Shown here piece after piece: positions 21,028-29,955 of a DNA stretch of 64,000 nucleotides (positions are counted from its first letter, which is position 1; each line of letters opens with the position of its first letter). The notes below the pieces were generated by a model. The model had not been told where the DNA came from. It worked only from the letters and a program-made list of their open reading frames with translations, and ran no database searches. The position numbers were made by a program, and so were the translations under genes. Source of the DNA: JAJEAO01 sp963667635. Lineage in GTDB: Bacteria > Acidobacteriota > Vicinamibacteria > Marinacidobacterales > Marinacidobacteraceae. The stretch covers positions 2,790,001-2,854,000 of the forward strand of contig OZ246946.1 of assembly GCA_965232015.1 (NCBI GenBank), given 5' to 3'.

Positions 21028-22530
21028 TCAGGAGCGGTCGACGCCCGGGCGCCGGCCGCGGAGCACGAACCGCCCCAGCCTGCCGAGCCGGGTGAGTCGG
21101 ATGGGTGGCCGTTCGCCCGGGTTGCTCCCGTAGGCGCCAACCTGGATCACGGCCTGGCCGGAGAGGATGAGAAGCAGGTCCTCTCCCAGCAGTTTGCGGC
21201 GGAACCCCCGCAGCGGGCGCACCTCTTTGGCCTCGTCCGGCCAGGCGGCGGCGATGGCCCGGAGCTCCTCATGGGTGGCGAGGAGTTCGGGGGCCACCCC
21301 GCTCTCCGCCGCCCGCAACTTGAGCCACGTCTCGAGGAGGAGCGCGAGAGACTCCGGGGCGCGCCCCCGGGGCAGCTTGCCGGTCCCGGTGAACTCCACC
21401 TGGCGCTTCGCGCCCTCGGCGATGACCCGGAGCACGGTGGCGGCGTTCTTGGAAAGCACCGTGCGCGCGTGTTGCGCCGCCTTGGGATCCCCCTTCGGGG
21501 GACGCCCCGATGGAGAGCGCTGGTACGGGGCCAGCAGATCGCGTTCGTTCTTCGGTTGACGGCGAGCCAGGTCGCGGACCGCACCGCCCTTCAGCACCCA
21601 GCCCCGGGGCAGGTTCCGGGAACGGGCGCGCTCTTCCCGCCACTGGCAGAGCGCTGCGAGGGAGCCGCGCTGCGAGGGCGTGAATCCGGGGCCGTCGAGC
21701 ATCCGGTAGGCCTCCTCGACCGGAGGCAGGCCGTAGTTCTCGGCCTCGGTCAGGGGGAGCATCTCCTCCTCCAGCCACTCGGCGCGCCCCAACGCCTCGG
21801 CGCGGGCCACCAGCTTGTCCCGGAGCGCCAGGAGATACCGGACATCGCTGATCGCGTAGTCCACCTGCCGCGGGGTCAGCGGCCGCCTCTTCCAGTCCGA
21901 CATCTGCTGCTGCTTCGACAGCTCCCGGCCCACGAAGCCGGCGACGAGGACCCGAAGCGCCACCTGGGTCCGCTTGCCGTGGCCGATGACGGCGGCGGCG
22001 ACCTGGGTGTCGAAGATGTTTTTCGGTACGACTTCGGCGGCGTGGTGGAAGATGTCGAAGTCGTGCTTCCCCGAGTGGACGACCTTGGTCACGGCCGGGT
22101 CCGCGACCAGCTCGTAGATCGGAGTCAGGTCGTCGAGGGCGAGCGGGTCCACGACCGCTTCCAGGCCGGGGGCGGCGACCTGGATGAGGCAGAGCTCCGG
22201 AAACAGACGGTTCTCCGGAATGAACTCGGTGTCGAGACCGAACTCCCCCGCCTTGCGGAGGGCGGCGACCAGCTCCACGAGCTCGTCCTGCTCGCGGACG
22301 ATCTGGACCGGAGGCCCGGCGACCACGGAACCCGGCCGCGATCGCGGTCGCCGGCCCGCGGGGGCGCGACGGCGCGATTTCCGCGGCGGCCCCTTCGGCG
22401 GTCCCTTCTTGCGGGCTCCGGAAGCGCCGCCCCCGGTCTCCGCTGCGACAGGACGCCTGCGGCCCGTCTTCGCCGTCTGCCGTGTTTCCAAATGAGTTCG
22501 GGACGCTGGTTCGACGCCGGGAGTCTGCAT
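21028..22530 (-). CDS. rnd: Ribonuclease D (DEDD exonuclease with HRDC)
   Basis: A 3'-5' exoribonuclease that trims tRNA precursors and other structured RNAs. About 500 residues from ATG 22530; the first 100 residues are Arg/Lys/Pro-rich and could be partly untranslated, since RNase D is usually near 380. DEDD residues: FGLDTEF, VHSGKHDFDIF and DYAISDVRYLL. An HRDC domain follows (TPSQRGSLAALCQWREERAR). The basic N-terminal tail could bind RNA. The open frame continues much further upstream, antisense to nhaC, but that part is a shadow. It is divergent from nhaC. Confidence 0.9.
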   Translation of the reverse strand: MQTPGVEPASRTHLETRQTAKTGRRRPVAAETGGGASGARKKGPPKGPPRKSRRRAPAGRRPRSRPGSVVAGPPVQIVREQDELVELVAALRKAGEFGLDTEFIPENRLFPELCLIQVAAPGLEAVVDPLALDDLTPIYELVADPAVTKVVHSGKHDFDIFHHAAEVVPKNIFDTQVAAAVIGHGKRTQVALRVLVAGFVGRELSKQQQMSDWKRRPLTPRQVDYAISDVRYLLALRDKLVARAEALGRAEWLEEEMLPLTEAENYGLPPVEEAYRMLDGPGFTPSQRGSLAALCQWREERARSRNLPRGWVLKGGAVRDLARRQPKNERDLLAPYQRSPSGRPPKGDPKAAQHARTVLSKNAATVLRVIAEGAKRQVEFTGTGKLPRGRAPESLALLLETWLKLRAAESGVAPELLATHEELRAIAAAWPDEAKEVRPLRGFRRKLLGEDLLLILSGQAVIQVGAYGSNPGERPPIRLTRLGRLGRFVLRGRRPGVDRS

Positions 22531-22650
22531 CTCCCGGGCGCGGCCCGTTTGCGCGCGGCCCCGTTCGGGGGGCGAGACGCCGGTTCCGTCCTGGCCCGTA
22601 GTGTACTGCCGCCCATCCGACGGGCATACGATCCCCCCAGGACCCTTCGC

Positions 22651-24057
22651 ATGAACGACCCCACGCTGATCAGCGTCCTGCCGCCCGTTCTGGCGATCGT
22701 GGTGGCGCTCGTGACCCGGCAGGCCGTGCTCGCGCTCCTCGCCGGCGTGGTCGTCGGAGAACTGATCCTCGGCGGGTCGGTGCTGCCCGCTCTGGCGGCG
22801 AGCGTGGGTCGGGTCACCGAGGCGTTCTCGGGGAATGCCTCGATCCTCCTGTTCAGCATCCTGGTGGGCGCGGTGCTCGCGCTCATCGGCCGCATCGGCG
22901 GCGTCAACGGTTTCGTGAACTGGGTGACGTCGCGGGGCGTCGTGAACGGGCCCCGGGGAGCGCAGGCGGTGGCGCTCGTCCTCGGACTGGGAGTGTTCGT
23001 CGAGTCGAGCATCACCTGCCTCGTCAGCGGGACGGCGGCCCGGCCGCTGTTCGACCGGTTCCGGCTGTCGCGCGAGAAGCTGGCCTACCTGACCGACTCC
23101 ACATCGGCCCCGGTCTGCATCCTGATCCCGATGAACGGATGGGGCGCGCTGATCATCGGGATCCTCGCCACCCTGGGGTTCGAGGACGGGGTCGCGCTCC
23201 TGGTGGGGAGCATCCCGTTCAACTTCTATGCGCTCGCGGCGCTCGGCCTCGCGTTCTGGTTCGGGCTCTCGAACCGGGACTTCGGGCCCATGGCCCGCGC
23301 CCAGGAGCGGGCGCGCACGACCGGAGAACTGATCCGGAAGGGCGCCCGCCCGCTGGTGAGTTCCGAGGTCCTCGCGACCGCGCCCGCCCCCGGCATCCCG
23401 GAGCGGGCCCGGAACATGGTGGCGCCGCTCCTGGTGCTGCTCGCCATGATCTTCGTGGGGCTGTGGGTGACCGGAGAAGGCGATCTTCTCGCCGGCGACG
23501 GCGGAACTTCGGTGCTGTGGGCGACGCTGTCCGCGATCGTGGTCGCCGCCGGGCTCGGCCTCGCCGGACGGGCGATCCGCCTCCAGGAGGCGGTGGACCT
23601 CATCCTCAAGGGCGCCGGAGGGATGGTTCCGGTCGTCGCCGTGCTCCTCATGTCCTTCGCCATCGCGGGGGTGGCCCGCGACCTCGGCACCGGGGCCTAC
23701 CTCGCCGGGCTCGCGGAGGCCGCGATGCCGCTGTGGGTCGTGCCGGCGGTGCTGTTCGTGGTGAGCGGAGTGACGGCCTTCTCCACCGGCACCTCGTGGG
23801 GGACCTTCGGGATCATGCTCCCCTTGGGAATCCCGGTGGGGGTCGCGCTCGGTCTCGATCCGGCGCTCGTCCTCGGCGCCGTCCTCTCGGGAGGGATCTT
23901 CGGGGACCACTGCTCGCCGATCTCCGACACCACGATCATCGCCTCCATGGCGTCGGCGTCGGATCTGGTGGACCACGTGAACACCCAGTTGCCCTATGCC
24001 CTGCTCGGCGCCGCGATCGCTATCGTGCTCTTCCTCGGAGCCGGGCTGGCGGGCTGA
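22651..24057 (+). CDS. NhaC-family Na+/H+ antiporter-like transporter
   Basis: A protein of 468 residues with about 12 membrane segments. NhaC-type marks are VTAFSTGTSWGTFGIMLPL and the highly conserved FGDHCSPISDTTIIASMAS, plus the HVNTQLPYAL segment. Family members exchange Na+ for H+, and some exchange malate/lactate or transport amino acids, so the true substrate is open. Its direct downstream neighbour is phenylalanine hydroxylase, 25 bases on, which could mean transport of an amino acid. A -10-like TACGAT lies at 22627-22632. A second, larger NhaC homologue is at 50920-52920. Confidence 0.9.
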   Translation: MNDPTLISVLPPVLAIVVALVTRQAVLALLAGVVVGELILGGSVLPALAASVGRVTEAFSGNASILLFSILVGAVLALIGRIGGVNGFVNWVTSRGVVNGPRGAQAVALVLGLGVFVESSITCLVSGTAARPLFDRFRLSREKLAYLTDSTSAPVCILIPMNGWGALIIGILATLGFEDGVALLVGSIPFNFYALAALGLAFWFGLSNRDFGPMARAQERARTTGELIRKGARPLVSSEVLATAPAPGIPERARNMVAPLLVLLAMIFVGLWVTGEGDLLAGDGGTSVLWATLSAIVVAAGLGLAGRAIRLQEAVDLILKGAGGMVPVVAVLLMSFAIAGVARDLGTGAYLAGLAEAAMPLWVVPAVLFVVSGVTAFSTGTSWGTFGIMLPLGIPVGVALGLDPALVLGAVLSGGIFGDHCSPISDTTIIASMASASDLVDHVNTQLPYALLGAAIAIVLFLGAGLAG

Positions 24058-24082
24058 CGGGCCGTAGAATCGGGCGCCGCCG

Positions 24083-24943
24083 ATGACCGACGCCGCCCTC
24101 CTCGACGCTCTCGAGCCGGAGGTGCGCCCGCGTTCCGGGAGTCCGGACCTCGTGCCCCTCGACCCGGATCATCCGGGGTTCCGGGATCCGGTGTACCGGG
24201 AGCGCCGCAACCAGATCGCCCGGCTCGCCCGGGAATACCGTCAGGGCGACCCCGCGCCGACCGTCGCGTACACCGAGGACGAAGACGCGGTCTGGCGCCG
24301 GGTTCTGGAAGACCTCGAGCCGCGGCATCGGAACGCGGCCTGCCGGGAGTATCGGGACGGCGTGGGCGTCGTGGGACTGCCACGGGACCGGATCCCGCAG
24401 CTCGAGGAAGTGAACGAGCGGATCCGGCCGCTGACCGGGTTCCGGATGCTGCCGGTCGCCGGGCTCGTCACCGCCCGGGCGTTCCTCGAGTTCCTCGCCG
24501 ACCAGGTCTTCCTCGCAACCCAGTACATCCGCCACGCCAGCCGCCCGCACTACACGCCGGAACCGGATGTGATCCACGAACTCGTGGGGCACGCCGCGTC
24601 GTTCGCACATCCGGCGTTCGCCGATCTCTCGGCGCACTTCGGACGGGCGACGCGGCGCGCCTCCGACGAGAGCGTGGAGCGGCTCGCCCGGCTCTACTGG
24701 TTCACGCTGGAATTCGGCGCGGTGCTGGAAAACGGCGTCCCCCGGGCCTGCGGCGCCGGGTTGCTTTCGTCGGTGGGCGAGATGGACCGGCTGGAGGCGG
24801 CGGAGCTGCGGCGGTTCGACTGCGAGACGATGGCCTCCACCCCGTTCGATCCGACCGACTTCCAGCCGTTCTACTTCGTGGCGCCCGGCTTCGAGACCAT
24901 GGTGCGGGAGGTGAGGGAGTTCCTCGGGCGGTACGCCGACTGA
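24083..24943 (+). CDS. phhA: Phenylalanine 4-monooxygenase
   Basis: This iron- and pterin-dependent enzyme turns phenylalanine into tyrosine in the cytoplasm. The protein has 286 residues, the bacterial single-domain length. The iron ligands are visible: two histidines in VIHELVGHAASF and the glutamate in YWFTLEFGAVLE. Other family marks are GFRMLPVAGLVTARAFLEFLA, QYIRHASRPHYTPEPD and FDPTDFQPFYFVAPGFE. No pterin carbinolamine dehydratase gene is adjacent. It is likely co-transcribed with the NhaC-like gene. Confidence 0.96.
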   Translation: MTDAALLDALEPEVRPRSGSPDLVPLDPDHPGFRDPVYRERRNQIARLAREYRQGDPAPTVAYTEDEDAVWRRVLEDLEPRHRNAACREYRDGVGVVGLPRDRIPQLEEVNERIRPLTGFRMLPVAGLVTARAFLEFLADQVFLATQYIRHASRPHYTPEPDVIHELVGHAASFAHPAFADLSAHFGRATRRASDESVERLARLYWFTLEFGAVLENGVPRACGAGLLSSVGEMDRLEAAELRRFDCETMASTPFDPTDFQPFYFVAPGFETMVREVREFLGRYAD

Positions 24944-25029
24944 CCGTCGCAGCGGGGCGGTGTGGACCGCCCCCGCTCTCCCGATGGGGGTTCTCCATCC
25001 AGAGCGGCACGGCTACGGGAGCCAGGGTA

Positions 25030-25217
25030 TGGAGCGCCGCTCTCCACCGGTTCTCCCGGTAGGGGTGCGGCACCGCGAACCGCGCTCGCGCCGGGGCATT
25101 GCCGGACTGGAGTCCGGCGCGCCGGCGGGGAGATGCCGGTCGGGGAGATGCCGGTCGGGTTGGTCTCTCGGTGCCGGGCCCCTACCGGGAGAACCGGCGG
25201 AGTCCGGCGCGCCGGCG
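25030..25217. repeat. Dispersed repeat cluster between phhA and the phosphatase gene
   Basis: The convergent gap between phhA and the SpoIIE-type gene is largely repeat. In order: GGAGCGCCGCTCTCC (25031-25045), one 13-bp unit CCGGTTCTCCCGG, a GTAGGGGTGCGG tail, GGACTGGAGTCCGGCGC (25104-25120), two copies of a GGGGAGATGCCGGTC 15-mer at 25128-25157, then an inverted copy of the 13-bp unit and GGAGTCCGGCGC ending at 25210. Bases 25167-25210 are identical to 52960-53003. No T-rich terminator is visible. Confidence 0.88.
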
Positions 25218-26519
25218 TCAGGTGGCGCGGATGACGACGACGGTGGAGTCGTCGTCGGGCGCTCCCGGACGGAAACGTCGCGTCACCCGGAGGATCCGGT
25301 CGCAGATCGCCGAGGCGGACGACGCCCGGCGGCGCTCGCGCGAGAGCAGCTTCGCCAGCCGCTCTCGTCCGTAGAGGTCTCCGGTCGCATCGGCCGACTC
25401 GGTGATCCCGTCGGTGTAGAGCCCGAGGACATCGCCGGTGGCGAGGCGGATGTCCTGCTCGAAGTAGCGGGGCGAGGGGAACAACCCCACCGGGAGCCCG
25501 CCGGCGTGGATGAATTCCACCTCGCCGTTGGCGCGGACGAGGACCGGAGGCGAGTGGCCGGCGTTGATGTAGATGAGCCGCCGCAACGGCACGTCGAGCA
25601 CCCCGTAGAAGAGGGTGGCGTAGCGGGTCTCGCCGACGCTCTCGTAGAGCAGCCGGTTCGTGCGGCTCAGGATGGCGCGCAGCGACAGCTCGGAGTTCGC
25701 CAGCGAGAACACGGAGGCGCGGAGGACGGCCACCAGCAACGCCGCCGGGACTCCCTTGCCCGACACGTCGGCCACCGCGATCCCGATTCGGTCCTCGGCC
25801 AGCGGGATGAAGTCGTAGTAGTCGCCTCCGACCTGCGCGCACGGCTCGTAGGCGGCGGCTACATCGAGGCCGGCCAGATCGGGACGCTCCCGCGGGAGGA
25901 GGTCCTGGAGGACCTTGCCCGCGACTTCGAGCTCCGAGACCAGCCGCCGGCCCTCGACCGCCTTCTCATAGAACAGGATCCGTTCGATGGCGGGGGCCGC
26001 ACCAAGGGCGTAGGCGCGGAGCGCGGCGCAGTCGGACTCCGTGAACGTGCCGCGAGCAGGAGACTCGACGGTCAGCACGCCGATCCGACGGCCCCCGGCC
26101 CCGAGCAGCGGCGCCGCCGCCACCGAACAGGTGGATCCGTCGAGCTCGGGATCCGGCGCGTCGGGCCCGACATCGGCGCGCACGCAGAGCCGCCCGCTGG
26201 CGAAGGCGGTCCGCACGACCCCGGAGGACGCCAGGTGGCGGCGTCCCCGCCCCGAACGCGCCTTCGGGAGGGCTGCGCCGCGGCCGCGGGCCCGGCGGCA
26301 GACCACAGCGTTGCCGTCCAGCCCGACGACCGTGATCGTGGCGCGGTCGGCCCGGGAGACCACCCGGCGGGCGCCGGCGAGGATCGTGTCCGCGGTGCGG
26401 CCGAGCTCGAGGCTGCGCCCGATCTCCTGGAACACCTCGAGGAGCGGTTCGACGCGAGGCGTCGGCTGCTGAACCGAGCCCGGGTGCGGGGGCTCGATCG
26501 GGGGGCCCCCCGAGCTCAT
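25218..26519 (-). CDS. GAF domain / SpoIIE-type PP2C serine phosphatase
   Basis: A protein of 433 residues, soluble. Residues about 25-180 form a GAF sensor domain (LGAGGRRIGVLTVESPARGTF), followed by a short linker helix and an RsbU/SpoIIE phosphatase domain from about 205. Metal-binding residues are visible in QVGGDYYDFIPL, VADVSGKGVPAALL and the final APDDDSTVVVI. Such enzymes dephosphorylate anti-sigma-factor antagonists in partner-switching systems, but no anti-sigma or STAS gene is nearby. The C-terminus lies beside the dispersed repeat. Confidence 0.92.
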   Translation of the reverse strand: MSSGGPPIEPPHPGSVQQPTPRVEPLLEVFQEIGRSLELGRTADTILAGARRVVSRADRATITVVGLDGNAVVCRRARGRGAALPKARSGRGRRHLASSGVVRTAFASGRLCVRADVGPDAPDPELDGSTCSVAAAPLLGAGGRRIGVLTVESPARGTFTESDCAALRAYALGAAPAIERILFYEKAVEGRRLVSELEVAGKVLQDLLPRERPDLAGLDVAAAYEPCAQVGGDYYDFIPLAEDRIGIAVADVSGKGVPAALLVAVLRASVFSLANSELSLRAILSRTNRLLYESVGETRYATLFYGVLDVPLRRLIYINAGHSPPVLVRANGEVEFIHAGGLPVGLFPSPRYFEQDIRLATGDVLGLYTDGITESADATGDLYGRERLAKLLSRERRRASSASAICDRILRVTRRFRPGAPDDDSTVVVIRAT

Positions 26520-26564
26520 GCCGCGCTCATCGCGAATCGCGGTGGCGATCGCGAGTCGTGCGGC

Positions 26565-27194
26565 CTACCGCTGGGCGAAGCAGTAGAACAGGCCGTCCCC
26601 GCCGGTGCCCTGGAGGTCCGACTGGCTGCAGCCGCGCGAACCGTGCGCCGAGTTCCACGAGGTCGGGTTGTCGCCTCCGCCGGTCCGGTCGTGGTGACCG
26701 ACCAGCGCGCTTCCGTCGCTCGAGTTGGTCGTCCAGTTGGAGCAGGTGGTGTCCCCGTCCGCCATCGAGGCCATCCCGTCCATCATGCTGCCGGTGATGA
26801 TGTCGTGGCGGTTCACGTCGTCACCGCGACCGGAGATCATCTCGCCGGACTCGGAGATCGAGTTGTCCTTGCTCAGTTTGTTGTTGTCGGAGTGGAGGTC
26901 GGCCACGCTCTCGGCCACCATGACGCCGTTCGCGTTGTGCCACGGCCCGGACCCGATCCGGTCGCGGGCGTTGACGCCGCCGTCGCCGGTCGTGCTCAGG
27001 TAAGCCCGCCAGGTGAGCCCCGAGTCCTCTCCGGCGAGCGCCGCGCAATGCGCATCGGCGCCGTCGAGACCCCCCAGGTTCGCCCCGTCTCCGGGACCGT
27101 GGCTGGTCAGGAAGAAGGTCATGGGCTCCTGGGCGGCGGCGCCGGACGCGACCAGCGCGAACACAGCGGACAGGAGGACGACGTGCTTTCTCAT
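26565..27194 (-). CDS. Secreted lectin-fold-like protein
   Basis: A protein of 209 residues with a clear signal peptide (MRKHVVLLSAVFALVASGAAA) and a strong ribosome-binding site AAAGGAG seven bases before the ATG. The mature part opens with GGLDGADAHCAALA and has LTWRAYLSTTGDGGVNARDR, GSGPWHNANG and WNSAHGSRGCSQSDL, a pattern that recalls collagen-NC10/C-type-lectin-like secreted proteins. It is Gly/Asp/Ser-rich and has four cysteines, consistent with disulfides. TACAAT at 27231-27236 could be its -10 box. Function unknown; it is probably periplasmic or extracellular. Confidence 0.75.
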   Translation of the reverse strand: MRKHVVLLSAVFALVASGAAAQEPMTFFLTSHGPGDGANLGGLDGADAHCAALAGEDSGLTWRAYLSTTGDGGVNARDRIGSGPWHNANGVMVAESVADLHSDNNKLSKDNSISESGEMISGRGDDVNRHDIITGSMMDGMASMADGDTTCSNWTTNSSDGSALVGHHDRTGGGDNPTSWNSAHGSRGCSQSDLQGTGGDGLFYCFAQR

Positions 27195-27249
27195 GGCAGG
27201 CTCCTTTCCGGCGCGGAGGCCGGAACGCGCATTGTAGGAGCGGGCGACC

Positions 27250-28374
27250 TCATCGCGCCGACGTGACGCCCGTTTCGCGGAATCGGCGCACGCCCCACCA
27301 CAGCAGCGGCAGGATGAACACGACCCAGAATCCGTAGGTCAGGATGCGGTAGCCGACGCCGATGAGATTTTCCAGTCCGGCCTGGGCGAGAAGAACGGCG
27401 CCGAGGAGGACCACCGTCGAAGTGATCGGGCGCAGCGAGGGCCGGAGCGTCTCGCCGCGCTCCTCGAGGGCCCGCGCGATCCGTTCGTTGAAGGCGTGGA
27501 TCAGGCTGGTCGCCGTCTCGACCAGCGTCCCGAAGAGGACCACCTGAAACAGGATGAGAAGGAGGGGAGACCCGATGGCGGCGAGCAGCGTGAGCGAGGG
27601 CACCGTCTCGTCCACCATCGCCGGGCCGAGTCCGGAGATCGCCACGAAGAAGAGGACGGCGGGGATGATCGCGATGGGGCCGGCGAGCAGGCCGGCGACG
27701 ACGGCATCGCGGCGGGTCTTCAGATGGCGGGCGCAGAACAGGACGGCGGGGAGGGTTCCCACGTTGTAGGCCATGTACTCGGCGCCGCCGAGCGCCCAGT
27801 CCCGAGTGATCTCTCCCGCCGCGAGTCCGGCGGCGATGTCGTCGCCGAAGGTCTGAAACGCCGCGATCAGCACGACCGCATACACCACGTAGAGCGCGAT
27901 GGACCAGAACGAGAGAAAGCTCTCGACGGCGGAGGTGCCCCGGAGGACCAGCCACCCGACGGCGGCCATGATGGCGAGGACGCCGACGACGTAGGGGAGG
28001 CCGAGCGAACGGGAGGCGATCTCCCCGCCGGCGGCGGCGACCACCGAGACGATGACGAACAGCGAGGCGAGGTAGAGCACCTCGTAGAGGGGGTGCCACC
28101 GGCCCAGGAGGGTGCGGGCGAAGTTGCGGTAGTCGAACGCTCCGGCGCGGCGGGAGATCTCGAAGGTGAGCGCGCACACGACCGACCACAGCGGCACAGT
28201 CACGATCGCCATCCCGAGCAGGCCGCCGAGAACCCCCTTGGTGAGGAAGAAATCCACCAGCTCGCGGCCGGTCCCGTAGCCTCCGGCGATGATCATGGAC
28301 TGGAAGCAGAAGCCGGGGAGCAGGACCCGTCGGAACCACGGAGAACGGAGGGGGTTCGTCACGCGGGCGAGCAT
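27250..28374 (-). CDS. YkvI-like integral membrane protein
   Basis: A protein of 374 residues with about ten membrane segments, resembling the YkvI group within the APC transporter superfamily. ATG 28374 is chosen because the protein then begins with LARVTNPLRSPWFRRVLLPG and the first helix. The GGYGTGRELVDFF segment in helix 1 is the unwound region where such carriers bind substrate and Na+. Substrate unknown. It is divergent from the DAAO-like gene, 76 bases apart, so the two may share control. Confidence 0.8.
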   Translation of the reverse strand: MLARVTNPLRSPWFRRVLLPGFCFQSMIIAGGYGTGRELVDFFLTKGVLGGLLGMAIVTVPLWSVVCALTFEISRRAGAFDYRNFARTLLGRWHPLYEVLYLASLFVIVSVVAAAGGEIASRSLGLPYVVGVLAIMAAVGWLVLRGTSAVESFLSFWSIALYVVYAVVLIAAFQTFGDDIAAGLAAGEITRDWALGGAEYMAYNVGTLPAVLFCARHLKTRRDAVVAGLLAGPIAIIPAVLFFVAISGLGPAMVDETVPSLTLLAAIGSPLLLILFQVVLFGTLVETATSLIHAFNERIARALEERGETLRPSLRPITSTVVLLGAVLLAQAGLENLIGVGYRILTYGFWVVFILPLLWWGVRRFRETGVTSAR

Positions 28375-28450
28375 AAGGCGGGAGGGTTCGGCGGGCTGAT
28401 ACCTTTGGCCGGTTGGGTCGGGGACGACCCGGAACGAGGTGGAGGGCGCG

Positions 28451-29614
28451 ATGAAACGAAGAACCCTGCTGCGGCTGGCCGGTGGTGGACTGGTCGGGGC
28501 CGGGCTGGGCGCCTGCTCGACCCGCGCCGACATCGCGCCCGGTCCGGCGCTCCGGTTCGCGCCCGTGCGAGTGGACTGGAACCGGGTGATCCGGACCACG
28601 GTGGGCCTCCGCCCGCACCGGCCGTCGGGATTCATGCTGCGCGCCGACCGGCTCGACGCGAAGACGGTCATCCACAACTACGGCCACGGCGGCGCCGGGA
28701 TCTCGCTCTCGTGGGGGAACGGACGGATGGCCGCGGAGATGGCGCTCGACCACCCGAGCCGCGAGGCAGCGGTGCTCGGATCCGGGGCGGTCGGGCTCGC
28801 CACCGCCCGTCAGCTCCAGCGCCGCGGGTTCGCCGTCACGATCTACGCGGCCGCGGTGCCTCCCAACACGACATCCAACATGGCGTGGGCCGGGTTCACC
28901 CCCGGGTCGTGGCTGGTCGAAGACAACCGGCGGACCCCGGCGTGGGACGCCCAGTTCCGGGAGGCGGTCGAAATCTCCTACCTCGAGTTCCAGTGGCTCG
29001 CCGGCCGCGGCTACGGGATCGAGTGGCTCGACCACTACTCGCTGAACGACAACGCTCCCCGCGAACCGCGGCGCTCCCGCCCGGCGCGGGGGCGCGGGCC
29101 GCTGCTGCCCCACAACCTCGAGGCCGCCGGTCGGTTCGTGCTCGGGCCGGGGGAGCACAACTTCCCGACGCAGTACGCGATCCGGCGGACGCGGATCCGG
29201 ATCGAGCCCGCGATCTACCTCGATGCGCTGGTGCGCGACTTCCGCGACCACGGCGGCAAGCTGGTGATCCGGAAGTTCAACGACGCCCGGGAAATCGCGG
29301 CGCTTTCCGAGACCCTGGTCTTCAACTGCACCGGACTCGGCTCGGGAGAGCTCTTCGACGACGCGGAGCTGATGCCGCTGCGGGGACAGCTCACCGTGCT
29401 GGTTCCGCAGCCCGAGGTGAACTACGGGATCTCGACATTCTCGCCGAACGCGCCGGAAGGAGTCACCGGCGTGAGCATGCAGCCCCGCAGCGACGGGATC
29501 ATCCTCGGCGGCACCCGCGAGGCCGGGGAGTGGTCGCTCGAGCCGAATGCCGCGGCCCGGGAGCACATCGTGAACACCCACAAGGCGCTCTTCGACCGCA
29601 TGGCGCTGGTCTGA
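28451..29614 (+). CDS. Tat-exported FAD oxidoreductase, circularly permuted DAAO-like
   Basis: A protein of 387 residues. The N-terminus has a twin-arginine signal with a lipobox (KRRTLLRLAGGG, then LGAC). The order of DAAO motifs is unusual. RTTVGLRPHRPSGFMLR and VIHNYGHGGAGISLSWG, which close D-amino-acid oxidases, come at residues about 50-95, before the FAD-binding VLGSGAVGLATARQLQRRGF at about 115. The middle has TTSNMAWAGFTPGSW and the C-terminal half the FAD/substrate domain. The whole fold seems present, so this is a permutation, not a fragment. FAD enzymes of this type oxidise D-amino acids or related amines; export implies periplasmic work. ATG 28451 is preferred to GTG 28439. Confidence 0.85.
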   Translation: MKRRTLLRLAGGGLVGAGLGACSTRADIAPGPALRFAPVRVDWNRVIRTTVGLRPHRPSGFMLRADRLDAKTVIHNYGHGGAGISLSWGNGRMAAEMALDHPSREAAVLGSGAVGLATARQLQRRGFAVTIYAAAVPPNTTSNMAWAGFTPGSWLVEDNRRTPAWDAQFREAVEISYLEFQWLAGRGYGIEWLDHYSLNDNAPREPRRSRPARGRGPLLPHNLEAAGRFVLGPGEHNFPTQYAIRRTRIRIEPAIYLDALVRDFRDHGGKLVIRKFNDAREIAALSETLVFNCTGLGSGELFDDAELMPLRGQLTVLVPQPEVNYGISTFSPNAPEGVTGVSMQPRSDGIILGGTREAGEWSLEPNAAAREHIVNTHKALFDRMALV

Positions 29615-29680
29615 GCCGCGAGCGCGCCGCTTGCCCCTCCGCGAGCGCTGCTCCCGGGCAGGCAGGCTGCATCGTTGGAG

Positions 29681-29709
29681 TTGACGCGCAGAGTGCACGC
29701 ATTCATACT
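29681..29709 (+). promoter_or_regulatory. Sigma-70-like promoter of the VapBC module, leaderless
   Basis: TTGACG at 29681-29686 and CATACT at 29704-29709 are 17 bases apart. The antitoxin ATG lies at 29716, six bases after the -10 box, so transcription should start at or beside the A of ATG. Confidence 0.6.
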
Positions 29710-29715
29710 GAACGC

Positions 29716-29955
29716 ATGAGTGTCACGGTCCAGATCCGCAGCGTCCCCGAGCCCCTGCGCCGTCGGTTGAAGGCGCGGGCGGCGATGGAAGGCATGTCCA
29801 TGTCGGCCTACGTTCGTCGGCTCATCGAGCGCAACCTCGAGTACCCGAGCCCGAAAGAGGTCATCGCCGCGTTGCGCGCCTTGCCACCGGTGGAGACGGA
29901 CCTTTCAGCGGCCGAGATCCTCCAGGAGGCTCGCGAGGCTCGCGGCTCTTGGTGA
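29716..29955 (+). CDS. vapB: FitA/VapB-like antitoxin
   Basis: A protein of 79 residues with an N-terminal ribbon-helix-helix DNA-binding domain: VTVQIRSVPEPLRRRLKARA followed by MEGMSMSAYVRRLIERNL. The C-terminal tail (PPVETDLSAAEILQEAREAR) would wrap around the toxin. Antitoxins of this type neutralise the PIN RNase and repress their own promoter. The stop TGA overlaps the GTG start of the toxin, so the pair is translationally coupled. Confidence 0.9.
   Translation: MSVTVQIRSVPEPLRRRLKARAAMEGMSMSAYVRRLIERNLEYPSPKEVIAALRALPPVETDLSAAEILQEAREARGSW

Noticed and set aside
22531..23976. RNase D fused to a long N-terminal region
   Set aside because: The extra frame is antisense to the NhaC-like gene and is a compositional shadow.
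24960..27266. 768-codon plus-strand frame over the phosphatase and secreted protein genes
   Set aside because: It is antisense to two supported genes and begins in repeat DNA.
27496..29715. Upstream extension of the VapB frame by 740 codons
   Set aside because: The extension overlaps the YkvI-like and DAAO-like genes; the promoter and ribbon-helix-helix start place the gene at 29716.
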